From NCBI GenBank assembly GCA_024543015.1, contig JAMXCY010000001.1, positions 1 through 34,217 of the forward strand: a stretch of 34,217 nt of DNA, given 5' to 3'. Of the stretch, positions 6,300 to 14,248 are shown piece after piece. The notes under the pieces were generated by a model. The model ran no database searches and had not been told where the DNA came from. It saw only the letters and a list, made by a program, of their open reading frames with translations. The DNA is from Candidatus Omnitrophota bacterium. Its GTDB lineage: Bacteria; Omnitrophota; Gorgyraeia; JAFGHF01. Every line of letters starts with the position of its first letter. Within the stretch, counting starts at the first letter, position 1. Made by a program: the position numbers and the translations under genes.

Positions 6300-7586
6300 T
6301 TAAGGGTTTAAGGCTTTAAGTTCAGTTTGTCCATCCATATATGGCTGAAGGGCTCCAGGGATAGCCACGCTTCCGTCGGGCTTCTGGTGATTCTCCAGAA
6401 GCGCAATTACCGTGCGGGCCAGGGCAATCCCGGAGCCATTTAAGGTATGAACAAAGCTCAAGTTTCCATCTTTGGATGAACGGTATCTTATATTTGCGCG
6501 CCTGGCTTGAAAATCGGTAAAGTTGCTGCAGCTGGAAACTTCCAACCAGACTTTATCCCCTGGCGCCCAAGCCTCAAGGTCATAACATTTACTCCCGGAA
6601 AAACTAATTTCACCTGTACAAAGTACGACCACGCGATAAGGAATTTCCAAAAGTTGTAAAACTTCTTCCGCGTCCTGGACTAAAGATTCTAATTCATCAA
6701 AAGAATTTTCCCTGGCAACAAATTTTACCAACTCTACTTTATCAAATTGGTGCACGCGAGTTAAGCCACGGGTCTCTTTTCCGTAAGAGCCGGCCTCACG
6801 GCGAAAACAAGCTGTATAAGCAGTGTAGCGCTTGGGCAACTCTTCTTCTTTTAAGATTTCATTACGGTGGATGTTGGTCACCGGCACCTCGGCTGTAGGA
6901 ATAAGAAACAAATCATCATCTTTGAGCCGATACATATCCTCTTCCAGCTTAGGCAGCTGCCCGGTCCCGATCATGCTGGCGCGATTTACCAAAAACGGTG
7001 GAAAGACCTCTGTATAGCCATGTTTTTTTGTATGTAAGTCCAGCATGAAGTTATACAGCCCTCGCTCCAGGCGCGCCCCCTGGCCCATAAACAGCACAAA
7101 ATTAGAACCGGAAATCTTGGCGGCCCGGTTAAAATCCAGAATCCCCAGATGTTCGGCTAGTTCCAGGTGATTGCGCAGTTTAAAGTTAGGCTTAGGAAGC
7201 TTTCCCCAGCTACGCACCACCTTGTTGGCCTTAGCCCCTGCACCAACAGGAATAGATTTATGGCAAATATTTGGGACATTAAGCAACAAATTAGCCAATT
7301 TTGGCTCTATTTCCTCCACTTTTTGCTTAATTTCGGCTACTTTTTGGGATAACGCCTTAGCATCGCTGACCAGGTCTTTAGCCCCGGCCTTCTCCCCCAT
7401 CATCATTTTAGCGATTTCTTCAGAGAGCAGGTTCTTTTTGTATTTAAGGCTCTCTAATTCCGTGGTTAGCTTTCTTTTTCTTGCCTCCAACTCAAGCAGG
7501 CCATCTAAGTCTAACTCTACTCCTTTGTCCTTAATCGCTTTTTTTACCACATCCGGATTTTCCCGAATAAACTTGATATCTAACAT
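6300..7586 (-). CDS. serS: Seryl-tRNA synthetase
   Basis: 428 residues, the normal length. It attaches serine to tRNA-Ser and to tRNA-Sec if present. Residues about 28-105 form the long helical hairpin that grips the tRNA variable arm (GLLELEARKRKLTTELESLKYKKNLL is split across it). The class II core follows, with motif 2 at FRREAGSYGKETRGL and motif 3 at NGSGIALARTVIALLE. SD AAGGGA overlaps the rtcB stop; the two genes are 4 bases apart. Two serine tRNA genes lie just downstream in the same orientation, after one membrane protease gene. Confidence 0.97.
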   Translation of the reverse strand: MLDIKFIRENPDVVKKAIKDKGVELDLDGLLELEARKRKLTTELESLKYKKNLLSEEIAKMMMGEKAGAKDLVSDAKALSQKVAEIKQKVEEIEPKLANLLLNVPNICHKSIPVGAGAKANKVVRSWGKLPKPNFKLRNHLELAEHLGILDFNRAAKISGSNFVLFMGQGARLERGLYNFMLDLHTKKHGYTEVFPPFLVNRASMIGTGQLPKLEEDMYRLKDDDLFLIPTAEVPVTNIHRNEILKEEELPKRYTAYTACFRREAGSYGKETRGLTRVHQFDKVELVKFVARENSFDELESLVQDAEEVLQLLEIPYRVVVLCTGEISFSGSKCYDLEAWAPGDKVWLEVSSCSNFTDFQARRANIRYRSSKDGNLSFVHTLNGSGIALARTVIALLENHQKPDGSVAIPGALQPYMDGQTELKALNP

Positions 7587-7590
7587 CTTA

Positions 7591-9048
7591 TCATCCCTTC
7601 ACAACTCCTAGCGGTCGCATACGGCAGACACGTTTAGAGATCCCTGCCTCATGGACTACATTAACTACATCGTTAACATCTTTGTATGCCTCCGGTGCTT
7701 CTTCTGCCAGAGTTTCACGTCCCGTAGAACAGACGATGATCCCCTTTTGCTCTAATTCTTTAGCAATAGAGCGGCCTCTCAGGTTCCTAATCGCAGCCGA
7801 GCGCGATAGGCATCTTCCGCTTCCGTGGCAGGTACTGTAGAAAGTTTCCGCAGCCTTTTTGGTGCCCACTAAAAGATAGGAGTTTCTGCCCATATCTCCG
7901 GGAATAATTACCGGCTGACCAACTGATTTATATTTCTCAGGAAGCTCGTCATGCCCCGGCCCAAAAGCCCGCGTAGCACCTTTGCGATGCACACACAAGG
8001 CCCTGGTTTTACCATCGATTGTATATTTTTCTATCTTGGCAATGTTATGAGCCACATCATAAATTAAATCCATCCCCAAATCTTTGGGCCCAAGATTTAA
8101 AAACTTTTGAAAAGTCCGTCGGACCAGTTCCATCAGAATTTGGCGATTGCACCAGGCGTAATTAGCCGCAGAACGCATCGCCCCCAAATAATTTTTACCT
8201 TCCGGAGAGTTTACCGGCACGCAGGCAAGCTGCCTATCCGGAACGCGGATGCCGTATTTATCCAACGAACGCACCATCCCCCTGGCATAATCATCACAGA
8301 CTTGATAACCAAAACCGCGTGAGCCGGAATGAATCATCACAGTTACCTGGCCCAGATGCAGATTAAAAATTTCTGCGGCCTGTTCGTCATAAATCTGATC
8401 GATAACCTGCACTTCTACGAAATGATTGCCAGAACCTAATGTGCCGGGCTGCTTGGTTCCGCGTTCATAAGCGCGCTTAGATACGGCTCCCGGATCTGCC
8501 CCGGAAATTGCGCCACCTTCTTCGGTGTACTCCAAGTCTTCAGGCCTTCCGTAGCCGCGCTCAAGGGCCCACTGCGCACCTTTGAGTAGAAGCTTCTTTT
8601 CTTCCTGAGTACTGATGCGCACTTCGCCTTTAGAGCCAACACCGGCGGGAATATTGTGAAAGAGCGCATAAATCAAACCGCGTATTTTGCTTTTAAGGTC
8701 CTTTTCAACTAAATTTGTGCGCACAAGACGCACGCCACAATTAATGTCGTAGCCGACTCCTCCGGGTGAGATAACTCCACCGGCCTCAATATCCGTAGCT
8801 GCTACTCCGCCGATACAAAAACCGTAGCCCCAGTGGATATCCGGCATAGCCAGGGAATAATTAACAATCCCCGGCAAATGGGCCACATTAGCAACTTGTT
8901 CCGCTGCACGGTCTGTGCGGATATTTTTTAAGAGCTTCTCATCGGCATAAATAATGCCGGGCACGCGCATGCCCGAATTGTAGCTTTTGGGTATCCGCCA
9001 CCGGTAGTCGTCAATCTTTTCTAATGGTCCGCTCCAGCCTTGTTTCAT
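7591..9048 (-). CDS. rtcB: RNA-splicing ligase RtcB (3'-phosphate / 5'-OH RNA ligase)
   Basis: 485 residues, full length. RtcB joins RNA 2',3'-cyclic phosphate or 3'-phosphate ends to 5'-hydroxyl ends, using GTP and two Mn ions. The metal and guanylylation residues are in place: GYDINCGVR (D101, C104), GSGNHFVEV (H209), IHSGSRG (H240), DVAHNIAK (H334) and CHGSGRCLSR, whose H408 is the predicted GMP-carrying histidine. The block HRKGATRAFGPG is also present. The usual 'HGAGR' reads HGSGR, a mild change. ATG overlaps the archease stop (ATGA), so the two are translationally coupled. Length near 480 fits the archaeal/animal-like long RtcB class that works with archease. Confidence 0.96.
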   Translation of the reverse strand: MKQGWSGPLEKIDDYRWRIPKSYNSGMRVPGIIYADEKLLKNIRTDRAAEQVANVAHLPGIVNYSLAMPDIHWGYGFCIGGVAATDIEAGGVISPGGVGYDINCGVRLVRTNLVEKDLKSKIRGLIYALFHNIPAGVGSKGEVRISTQEEKKLLLKGAQWALERGYGRPEDLEYTEEGGAISGADPGAVSKRAYERGTKQPGTLGSGNHFVEVQVIDQIYDEQAAEIFNLHLGQVTVMIHSGSRGFGYQVCDDYARGMVRSLDKYGIRVPDRQLACVPVNSPEGKNYLGAMRSAANYAWCNRQILMELVRRTFQKFLNLGPKDLGMDLIYDVAHNIAKIEKYTIDGKTRALCVHRKGATRAFGPGHDELPEKYKSVGQPVIIPGDMGRNSYLLVGTKKAAETFYSTCHGSGRCLSRSAAIRNLRGRSIAKELEQKGIIVCSTGRETLAEEAPEAYKDVNDVVNVVHEAGISKRVCRMRPLGVVKG

Positions 9049-9461
9049 ACGTCTAAGATTACCTCTGCCTGCCAGCTATCTTTAATCTTTTCCACCTTAA
9101 GCTCGTGATAGGTTGCCGCCTTAATCTCTGTCTTCAATGTATGCCTTTTCAAATCCAGCCGCTCTCCTTTTGCCGTGGCATTTATCGCATTTTCAGTTAA
9201 TTTATCGACCATGAATTCTTTAAAGATTATCTTTTTGCTGTTGTAATGATACAAAAGTTCACTCAGCCACGATAAAAAAAGCTCCTCGATATTAGGAGCT
9301 TCCAATTTTATCTTCAAACCTTCTCTTAGGCGCACATTTTTTAAATCCGCCATAATATCGAACATTCCATAGGCGGCATTGGCAAATAAGCTTTTTAGGT
9401 CTTTTCCATAAGCCCTGATTCCGATATCTGCAGTATGATCGATGATTTCATATCGCTTCAT
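9045..9461 (-). CDS. Archease, RtcB activator
   Basis: 138 residues. Archease speeds RtcB guanylylation and lets it turn over many times. The family signature is at the N-terminus (YEIIDHTADIGIRAYG), with D8 and D12 in the expected metal-binding region, and the typical NAAYGMFDIM follows. The C-terminus AEVILDV is also family-like. It overlaps rtcB by 4 bases. Its ATG lies 22 bases after the CCA end of tRNA-Lys and has no Shine-Dalgarno sequence, so its mRNA 5' end may be made by tRNA processing. Confidence 0.94.
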   Translation of the reverse strand: MKRYEIIDHTADIGIRAYGKDLKSLFANAAYGMFDIMADLKNVRLREGLKIKLEAPNIEELFLSWLSELLYHYNSKKIIFKEFMVDKLTENAINATAKGERLDLKRHTLKTEIKAATYHELKVEKIKDSWQAEVILDV

Positions 9462-9483
9462 ACGATTTTATTTTTAAAAAATG

Positions 9484-9559
9484 TGGTGAGCCGCGAAGGA
9501 CTCGAACCTTCGACCCACGCCTTAAAAGGGCGTTGCTCTACCAACTGAGCTAGCGGCCC
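9484..9559 (-). tRNA. tRNA-Lys (anticodon TTT)
   Basis: Standard 76-base cloverleaf: acceptor GGGCCGC paired with GCGGCTC (one G-U), D-arm GCTCAGTTGGTAGAGC, anticodon stem ACGCC/GGCGT around loop CTTTTAA (anticodon TTT), T-arm GAAGGTTCGAGTCCTTC, discriminator A and encoded CCA. It lies between frr and the archease-rtcB pair and is likely excised from the same transcript. Confidence 0.96.
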
Positions 9560-9576
9560 AAAAAATAACTGCGAAA

Positions 9577-10137
9577 TTAGCTTTGCTGGATCTCTTTTTC
9601 TTTTACCTCTAAGGCTTCGTCGATTTGGGCGGTATGTTTATCGATCAGCTTCTGCACTTCATCCTGCGATTTAAATCGGTCGTCTTCAGCGATTGCCTTA
9701 TTTTTCTCAAGTTGTTTTAAACTTTCATTGGCATCACGCCGAGCAGTACGCAGGGAAACCCGTCCGCCTTCGGCAACCCGTTTGACAATCTTGCCTAACT
9801 CTTCCCGCCTTTCGTCAGTAAGATGAGGAATGCTAATGCGAATAACCTTACCGTCGTTATTGGGGGTTAAGCCAAGATTAGAGTGCAAAACTGCCTGCTC
9901 TACCTGGGGGATAATGGAGGCGTCCCAGGGATGAATCACAATCAAGCGCACATCAGGGGTCGAGATTGTAGCCAACTGCTTTATCGGAGTTCTGGCTCCG
10001 TAGCAATCCACTAAAATACCCTCAACCAAAGTAGGAGAAGCTCTGCCTGTACGCACCTCGGCAAATTCTCTTTTTACCGCTTCACCGGTCTTTTTCATTT
10101 TGCTTTCGGTATCGTACAAAACATCCTTAATCGCCAT
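9577..10137 (-). CDS. frr: Ribosome recycling factor
   Basis: 186 residues, the usual length. With EF-G it splits the post-termination ribosome. The three-helix bundle has typical blocks: EFAEVRTGRASPTLVEGI, the small beta domain with IHPWDASIIPQVEQAV, and ISIPHLTDERREELGKIVK followed by RTARRDANESLK. It starts 12 bases after pyrH and follows rpsB-tsf-pyrH, the widely conserved order. Confidence 0.97.
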   Translation of the reverse strand: MAIKDVLYDTESKMKKTGEAVKREFAEVRTGRASPTLVEGILVDCYGARTPIKQLATISTPDVRLIVIHPWDASIIPQVEQAVLHSNLGLTPNNDGKVIRISIPHLTDERREELGKIVKRVAEGGRVSLRTARRDANESLKQLEKNKAIAEDDRFKSQDEVQKLIDKHTAQIDEALEVKEKEIQQS

Positions 10138-10149
10138 TGCCTTCTCCTT

Positions 10150-10884
10150 TTACTTCACAATTGTGCCGATTTTCTCTCCCATAACAATCCGCTTTATATT
10201 ACCGGATTTTTTAAGATTGAATACAATAATCGGCAAATTATTATCCATACATAAACTGATTGCCGTAGCATCCATTACTTTAAGTCCCATCTTGAGTACA
10301 TCGATATATGCAAGTTGGCTGAATTTCCTGGCTTTTTTATCTTTTTTGGGGTCGGCGGAATATACACCGTCCACTTTAGTGGCCTTAAGGATGACTTCTG
10401 CTCCTATTTCGTTTGCGCGCAGAGCAGCGGTAGTGTCAGTAGAAAAATAAGGGCTTCCCGTGCCGGCTACAAAGATTACTACCCGGCCTTTTTCCAGGTG
10501 CCTAAGGGCTTTTCGCCTGATATAAGGTTCGGCCAACTCCTGCATCGCAATGGCAGTTTGGACCCGGGTAAACACACCCATCTTTTCCAGGGTGTCCTGA
10601 AGCGCTAAACCATTAATTACTGTGGCCAGCATCCCCATATAATCAGCGGCAACCCTGCTCATACCGCGACTGGCAGCATTCAAGCCTCGGAAGATGTTTC
10701 CTCCGCCGACCACTACGGCTACCTCTACTCCCAGATCGGCTATTTCCTTTATCTGCCGGGCAATTGAAGAGATGATCGCGCCGTCAATGCCGTATTCTCG
10801 CTTGCTACCTAAGGCCTCGCCGCTAATTTTGAGGACAATACGCTTAAATTTAGGGCGCTTCTTTTTTTTCTTCTTCGGGTTCAA
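10150..10884 (-). CDS. pyrH: UMP kinase
   Basis: 244 residues. It phosphorylates UMP to UDP, the entry to UTP and CTP. The amino-acid-kinase fold begins at RIVLKISGEALG, with VVVGGGNIFRG, AADYMGMLATVIN and VFVAGTGSPYFSTDTTAALRA all as in bacterial PyrH hexamers. The start is TTG at 10884, overlapping the tsf stop (TTGA), with SD TAGGAG 7 bases upstream. An extra run of six lysines (KKKKKKRPK) lengthens the N-terminus. Confidence 0.97.
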   Translation of the reverse strand: MNPKKKKKKRPKFKRIVLKISGEALGSKREYGIDGAIISSIARQIKEIADLGVEVAVVVGGGNIFRGLNAASRGMSRVAADYMGMLATVINGLALQDTLEKMGVFTRVQTAIAMQELAEPYIRRKALRHLEKGRVVIFVAGTGSPYFSTDTTAALRANEIGAEVILKATKVDGVYSADPKKDKKARKFSQLAYIDVLKMGLKVMDATAISLCMDNNLPIIVFNLKKSGNIKRIVMGEKIGTIVK

Positions 10885-11417
10885 ATTAGTTCTCCTACCT
10901 GAAAGCGGATAAACCTGCGAATAACAATATTTTCGCCTATTTTACCGATCAAATCTGTTAAATAATCTTTAATCAACTGGGTCTGGTCTTTAATAAAAGG
11001 CTGCTCCAGAAGGCAAGCCTCCTTATAAAAATCCTCTAAGCGGTCTTTATGCTCCTGGGCCACTTTTTTAGGTACGTCTTCTTTTTTGACATAAACGGGG
11101 CTAAGCGCGGTTATTTGCATAGCTAAATCTTTAGTAAATTTTTTAAACTCATCGCATTTAGAGACAAAGTCTGTCTCACAATTGACTTCTAAGAGCACTC
11201 CTATTCTACTGTGCATGTGCACATAAGCCTCAATCCGTCCTTCGCCAGTTTGGCGGGAGGCCTTTTTGGCAGCAAGGGCCTTTCCCTTTTTGCGCAATTC
11301 CTGTATCGCTTTCTCAAAATTCCCTTTAGCTGTCTCCAGGGCATGCTTGCAATCTATAACTCCGGCGCTGGTGGCCTCGCGTAATTTTTGTATATCTTTG
11401 GCGCTAATCTTCATCAT
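10881..11417 (-). CDS. tsf: Elongation factor Ts, short form
   Basis: 178 residues. EF-Ts is the nucleotide exchange factor for EF-Tu. It has the N-terminal UBA-like domain (LREATSAGVIDCKHAL), the core motif VNCETDFVSK, and a C-terminal strand ENIVIRRFIRF. E. coli EF-Ts has about 283 residues with two core subdomains; here only one core repeat is seen, as in the short Thermus form. The frame is intact. Two adjacent ATG codons are possible starts (11417 or 11414). The second is better spaced from SD AAAGGAG, which lies in the end of rpsB; the coordinates here use the first. Confidence 0.94.
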   Translation of the reverse strand: MMKISAKDIQKLREATSAGVIDCKHALETAKGNFEKAIQELRKKGKALAAKKASRQTGEGRIEAYVHMHSRIGVLLEVNCETDFVSKCDEFKKFTKDLAMQITALSPVYVKKEDVPKKVAQEHKDRLEDFYKEACLLEQPFIKDQTQLIKDYLTDLIGKIGENIVIRRFIRFQVGELI

Positions 11418-12295
11418 TCTCCTTTAGTTTCCTGTTGGGGCCCGGGTTCCATTTTGATTTCTCGGATGTCTGGTTCTTTTATCTTCTCTTCTTCAGCCTC
11501 TATGATCTGCTCTTCGACTTGGGGCATGGGTTCTTTAACTGCAATCTCCTCGGGGCTTTTTTCCTCTTGGGGAGCTTCTTTGTCTTTTTTACTCTCTTTA
11601 CTCTCCGGATGTTCTTTTCTTCCGGCCAACATATTATCCGCAATTATAGAAACGACTAGTTTAATTGACCTGATGGCATCGTCGTTGCCGGGAATAGGAT
11701 AAGCAATATCTTCGGGGTCGCAGTTGGTGTCTAAAAGCGCGATCACCGGAATAGAAAGCCTTAAGGCCTCCTGTACAGCAGTCTCTTCTTTTTTCGGATC
11801 TACTATTACTAAAGCTGCGGGAAGGCTTTTCATCTTTACTATTCCCGATAGCTTCTTTTTTAAGCGGGCAATCTCTTTATCCAGCGTGGCTATTTCCTTT
11901 TTACTCAAAGAAGCTGTGCTTTCCGGAGCCCTTAAGGCCTCCATGGAATGTAGACGGTCAATGCTTTTACGGATAGTTTGAAAATTGGTCAGGGTACCCC
12001 CCAACCATCTCTCGTTAACATAAAACATCCCGCAACGAGTAGCCTCAACGGCAATGGTCTCCTGGGCCTGCTTCTTGGTGCCCACAAAAAGGGCCACCTT
12101 GCCTGATAGAGCTAAGTCTTTGAGGAATTCACAAGCTGCCTTTAAGCGCTGGGCAGTCTGCTGAAGGTCGATAATGTAAATATCGCTTCTTTGCCCAAAG
12201 ATAAACTTCTTCATCTTGGGATTCCAGCGTTTAGTCTGGTGCCCAAAATGCACACCCGCCTCTAAAAGTTGTCTAATCAAAGTTTCTACTGTCAA
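11414..12295 (-). CDS. rpsB: 30S ribosomal protein S2 with acidic C-terminal tail
   Basis: 293 residues. S2 sits on the back of the small subunit near the mRNA exit. Residues 1-226 are the normal fold (EAGVHFGHQTKRWNPKM, FVGTKKQAQE, ERWLGGTLTNFQT, ALVIVDPKKE and NCDPEDIAYPIPGNDDAIRS). Residues 227-293 are an extra charged tail rich in Glu, Lys and Pro with no defined fold. The start is TTG at 12295 behind GGAAGGAGAG at 7 bases. A nearby out-of-frame ATG (ATGCAATTTG) is rejected because it does not read into S2. First gene of the translation operon. Confidence 0.97.
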   Translation of the reverse strand: MTVETLIRQLLEAGVHFGHQTKRWNPKMKKFIFGQRSDIYIIDLQQTAQRLKAACEFLKDLALSGKVALFVGTKKQAQETIAVEATRCGMFYVNERWLGGTLTNFQTIRKSIDRLHSMEALRAPESTASLSKKEIATLDKEIARLKKKLSGIVKMKSLPAALVIVDPKKEETAVQEALRLSIPVIALLDTNCDPEDIAYPIPGNDDAIRSIKLVVSIIADNMLAGRKEHPESKESKKDKEAPQEEKSPEEIAVKEPMPQVEEQIIEAEEEKIKEPDIREIKMEPGPQQETKGE

Positions 12296-12344
12296 ATTGC
12301 ATCTCTCCTTCCTAAGGGTTATTGATTTTCTGCTATATCTAAAT

Positions 12345-12373
12345 AGTATATCAACATGTTACCTTTTTTTCAA
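12345..12373 (-). promoter_or_regulatory. Promoter of the rpsB-tsf-pyrH-frr operon
   Basis: On the minus strand: TTGAAA (12368-12373), a 17-base spacer, then TATACT (12345-12350), close to the sigma-70 consensus. The start should be near 12338, which gives a leader of about 43 bases before the TTG of rpsB. It lies just downstream of the msbA stop codon. Confidence 0.7.
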
Positions 12374-12389
12374 TCATTTTCTAAAACTC

Positions 12390-14186
12390 TTAAACGTCGC
12401 GAAATTGCAGCTGGTAGAGCTGTTTATACAGACCGCCCTTCTTCATCAACTCCTCATGCGTGCCACATTCGGCAATCTTTCCTTTATCTAAGACCACGAT
12501 TTTAGTGGCATTTCTCACCGTAGAAAGCCGGTGGGCAATGACAAAGACAGTGCGCCCGCGCATTAATCTATCTAAGGCTTGTTGGACCAGAATTTCGGAT
12601 TGAGAATCAAGCTGTGAGGTGGCTTCATCCAGGATTAAAATAGGGGGATTTTTCAATAGCGCGCGGGCAATAGCCAGGCGCTGTTTTTCGCCTCCGGAAA
12701 GCCTAAAGCCCCTATCGCCGATAACAGTATCGTAACCTTTAGGTAGGACCCGGATAAACTCATCCGCCCCGGCAGCACGCGCTGCCTGAACTACTGCCTC
12801 AAATGAGGCCTGAATGTTGCCGTAAGCGATATTGATCCTTACCGTATCGTTAAACAGAAACATCTCCTGGGTAACAATGCCCATCTTTCCTCTTAAAGAT
12901 TTGAGGCTAAGCTGGCAAATATCATGCCCGTCAACAGTAATCTGCCCCTGTGTTGCTTCATAGAAACGCCCGATTAAATTAATCAGGGTGGTCTTACCTA
13001 CGCCGCTGGGCCCGACAATTGCCAAAACGGTCCCCACCGGCACTTCTAAATTAATATTTTTAAGCACTTCTTCTTTTTCGCCTCTGTATTTGAAACTGAC
13101 GTTCTCAAAGCGAATTGCTTTATTAATCTCGAGCAAATCAATTGCTCCGGGCTTATCATGGATATCTACCGGCGCATCTAAAATTTGGAAGATGCGCGTG
13201 GCCGCGGCTGAGGCCTGTTGCATCACAGCGTTGATGTTGCTTAAACGCTTAAAGGGCTGTGTGCACTGAAACATGGCCCCCATAAAAGCAGTAAACATGC
13301 CGAACGACAATTCTCCCTGAATAATCTGCTTTCCCCCTATATACAAAACGAGCATCGCCGCAGTTGCTCCTACAATTTCAGTAATCGGGCTGACGGAAAT
13401 AATCCGCTTTGCTGACTTCATCATAATTTTATAATATCCCTGGTTGGCATTCGTAAACTTGTCTACCTCATAGTTTTCCATGGAGAAAATCTTCACTATC
13501 CTTATCCCTGAAATACCCTCATAAAGTATGGAGGTTACCTCTTCCATCTTCTCCTGGGTCTTGGTGCTAATCTTGCGCAAGGCCTTGCCAATTCTGACTA
13601 TCGGGATACTGATAAAGGGAAAAAGCACAATAGAAAACAAAAAAAGCCGCCAGTTGATAAAAATAGCGATACTGAGCAAAATGACTATTTTAAAGCCTTG
13701 ATAGAATACATCGGTTAGCCCCTGGGCGATGGAATTATTAATTACTCCTACATCGTGAGTAATCCGGGAAACCAGGGCGCCAACTTTGCTTTTACTGTAA
13801 TACTCCAGGGAAAGATTCTGATATTTGGCATAGATGGCGTTACGGATATCGCGCAACACCAACTGGCCTACCTTAGCCATCAAATACTGGCGGATAAAGG
13901 CGCTTATGCCTTTAAGAATAAAAATCCCCATGAAGCTAAGGACTATCAGCTTTAAGAGCTTTAAACGAGGCATGGCATTGATTGCGCTGACCAACTGGTT
14001 CAAGACTGCAGGTAAAGGTCTGGTAATTGCTATCTCCTTGCCAGTAAAGACGTTGTCAATCATGGGAATGGCCGGAGCAATCTGGGCGCCGTCAAAAAGC
14101 GCGGAGGCGAACATACAGACGACTGCCAGCACAAAAATGCCCAGATGGGGTTTTAGGAATCGCAAAAGTCTAAAAAAGTCTTTCAT
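12390..14186 (-). CDS. msbA: Lipid A-core flippase, MsbA-type ABC transporter
   Basis: 598 residues from the ATG at 14186; an earlier ATG at 14207 lies almost upstream of the predicted mRNA start and is not preferred. A half-transporter: six membrane segments in residues about 1-310, then a nucleotide-binding domain with Walker A GPSGVGKTT, signature LSGGEKQRLAIARALL, Walker B ILILDEATSQLD and switch IAHRLST. MsbA flips lipid A-core across the inner membrane. Type-IV ABC exporters look alike, and the call rests on the lipid A genes across the divergent promoter. No Shine-Dalgarno sequence precedes the start. Confidence 0.88.
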   Translation of the reverse strand: MKDFFRLLRFLKPHLGIFVLAVVCMFASALFDGAQIAPAIPMIDNVFTGKEIAITRPLPAVLNQLVSAINAMPRLKLLKLIVLSFMGIFILKGISAFIRQYLMAKVGQLVLRDIRNAIYAKYQNLSLEYYSKSKVGALVSRITHDVGVINNSIAQGLTDVFYQGFKIVILLSIAIFINWRLFLFSIVLFPFISIPIVRIGKALRKISTKTQEKMEEVTSILYEGISGIRIVKIFSMENYEVDKFTNANQGYYKIMMKSAKRIISVSPITEIVGATAAMLVLYIGGKQIIQGELSFGMFTAFMGAMFQCTQPFKRLSNINAVMQQASAAATRIFQILDAPVDIHDKPGAIDLLEINKAIRFENVSFKYRGEKEEVLKNINLEVPVGTVLAIVGPSGVGKTTLINLIGRFYEATQGQITVDGHDICQLSLKSLRGKMGIVTQEMFLFNDTVRINIAYGNIQASFEAVVQAARAAGADEFIRVLPKGYDTVIGDRGFRLSGGEKQRLAIARALLKNPPILILDEATSQLDSQSEILVQQALDRLMRGRTVFVIAHRLSTVRNATKIVVLDKGKIAECGTHEELMKKGGLYKQLYQLQFRDV

Positions 14187-14197
14187 AGTAGCTAGAG

Positions 14198-14226
14198 AGT
14201 ATAACATAACTGTTGCATTTTGTCTA
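14198..14226 (-). promoter_or_regulatory. Promoter of msbA, overlapping the divergent promoter
   Basis: On the minus strand: TAGACA (14221-14226), a 17-base spacer, then TATACT (14198-14203). The predicted start is near 14191, only about 5 bases before the ATG at 14186, so the leader is nearly absent. Its -35 box lies inside the spacer of the opposite promoter. Confidence 0.6.
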
Positions 14227-14241
14227 TATGTTTTGTATAAT
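14213..14241 (+). promoter_or_regulatory. Promoter of the oxidoreductase-lpxB-pilZ/pilT operon, predicts leaderless mRNA
   Basis: TTGCAT (14213-14218), a 17-base spacer and a perfect TATAAT (14236-14241). The ATG at 14249 starts 7 bases after the -10 box, where transcription itself should begin, so the first gene should be read from a leaderless message. It overlaps the msbA promoter, so polymerase may occupy only one at a time. Confidence 0.7.
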
Positions 14242-14248
14242 TTAGGTT

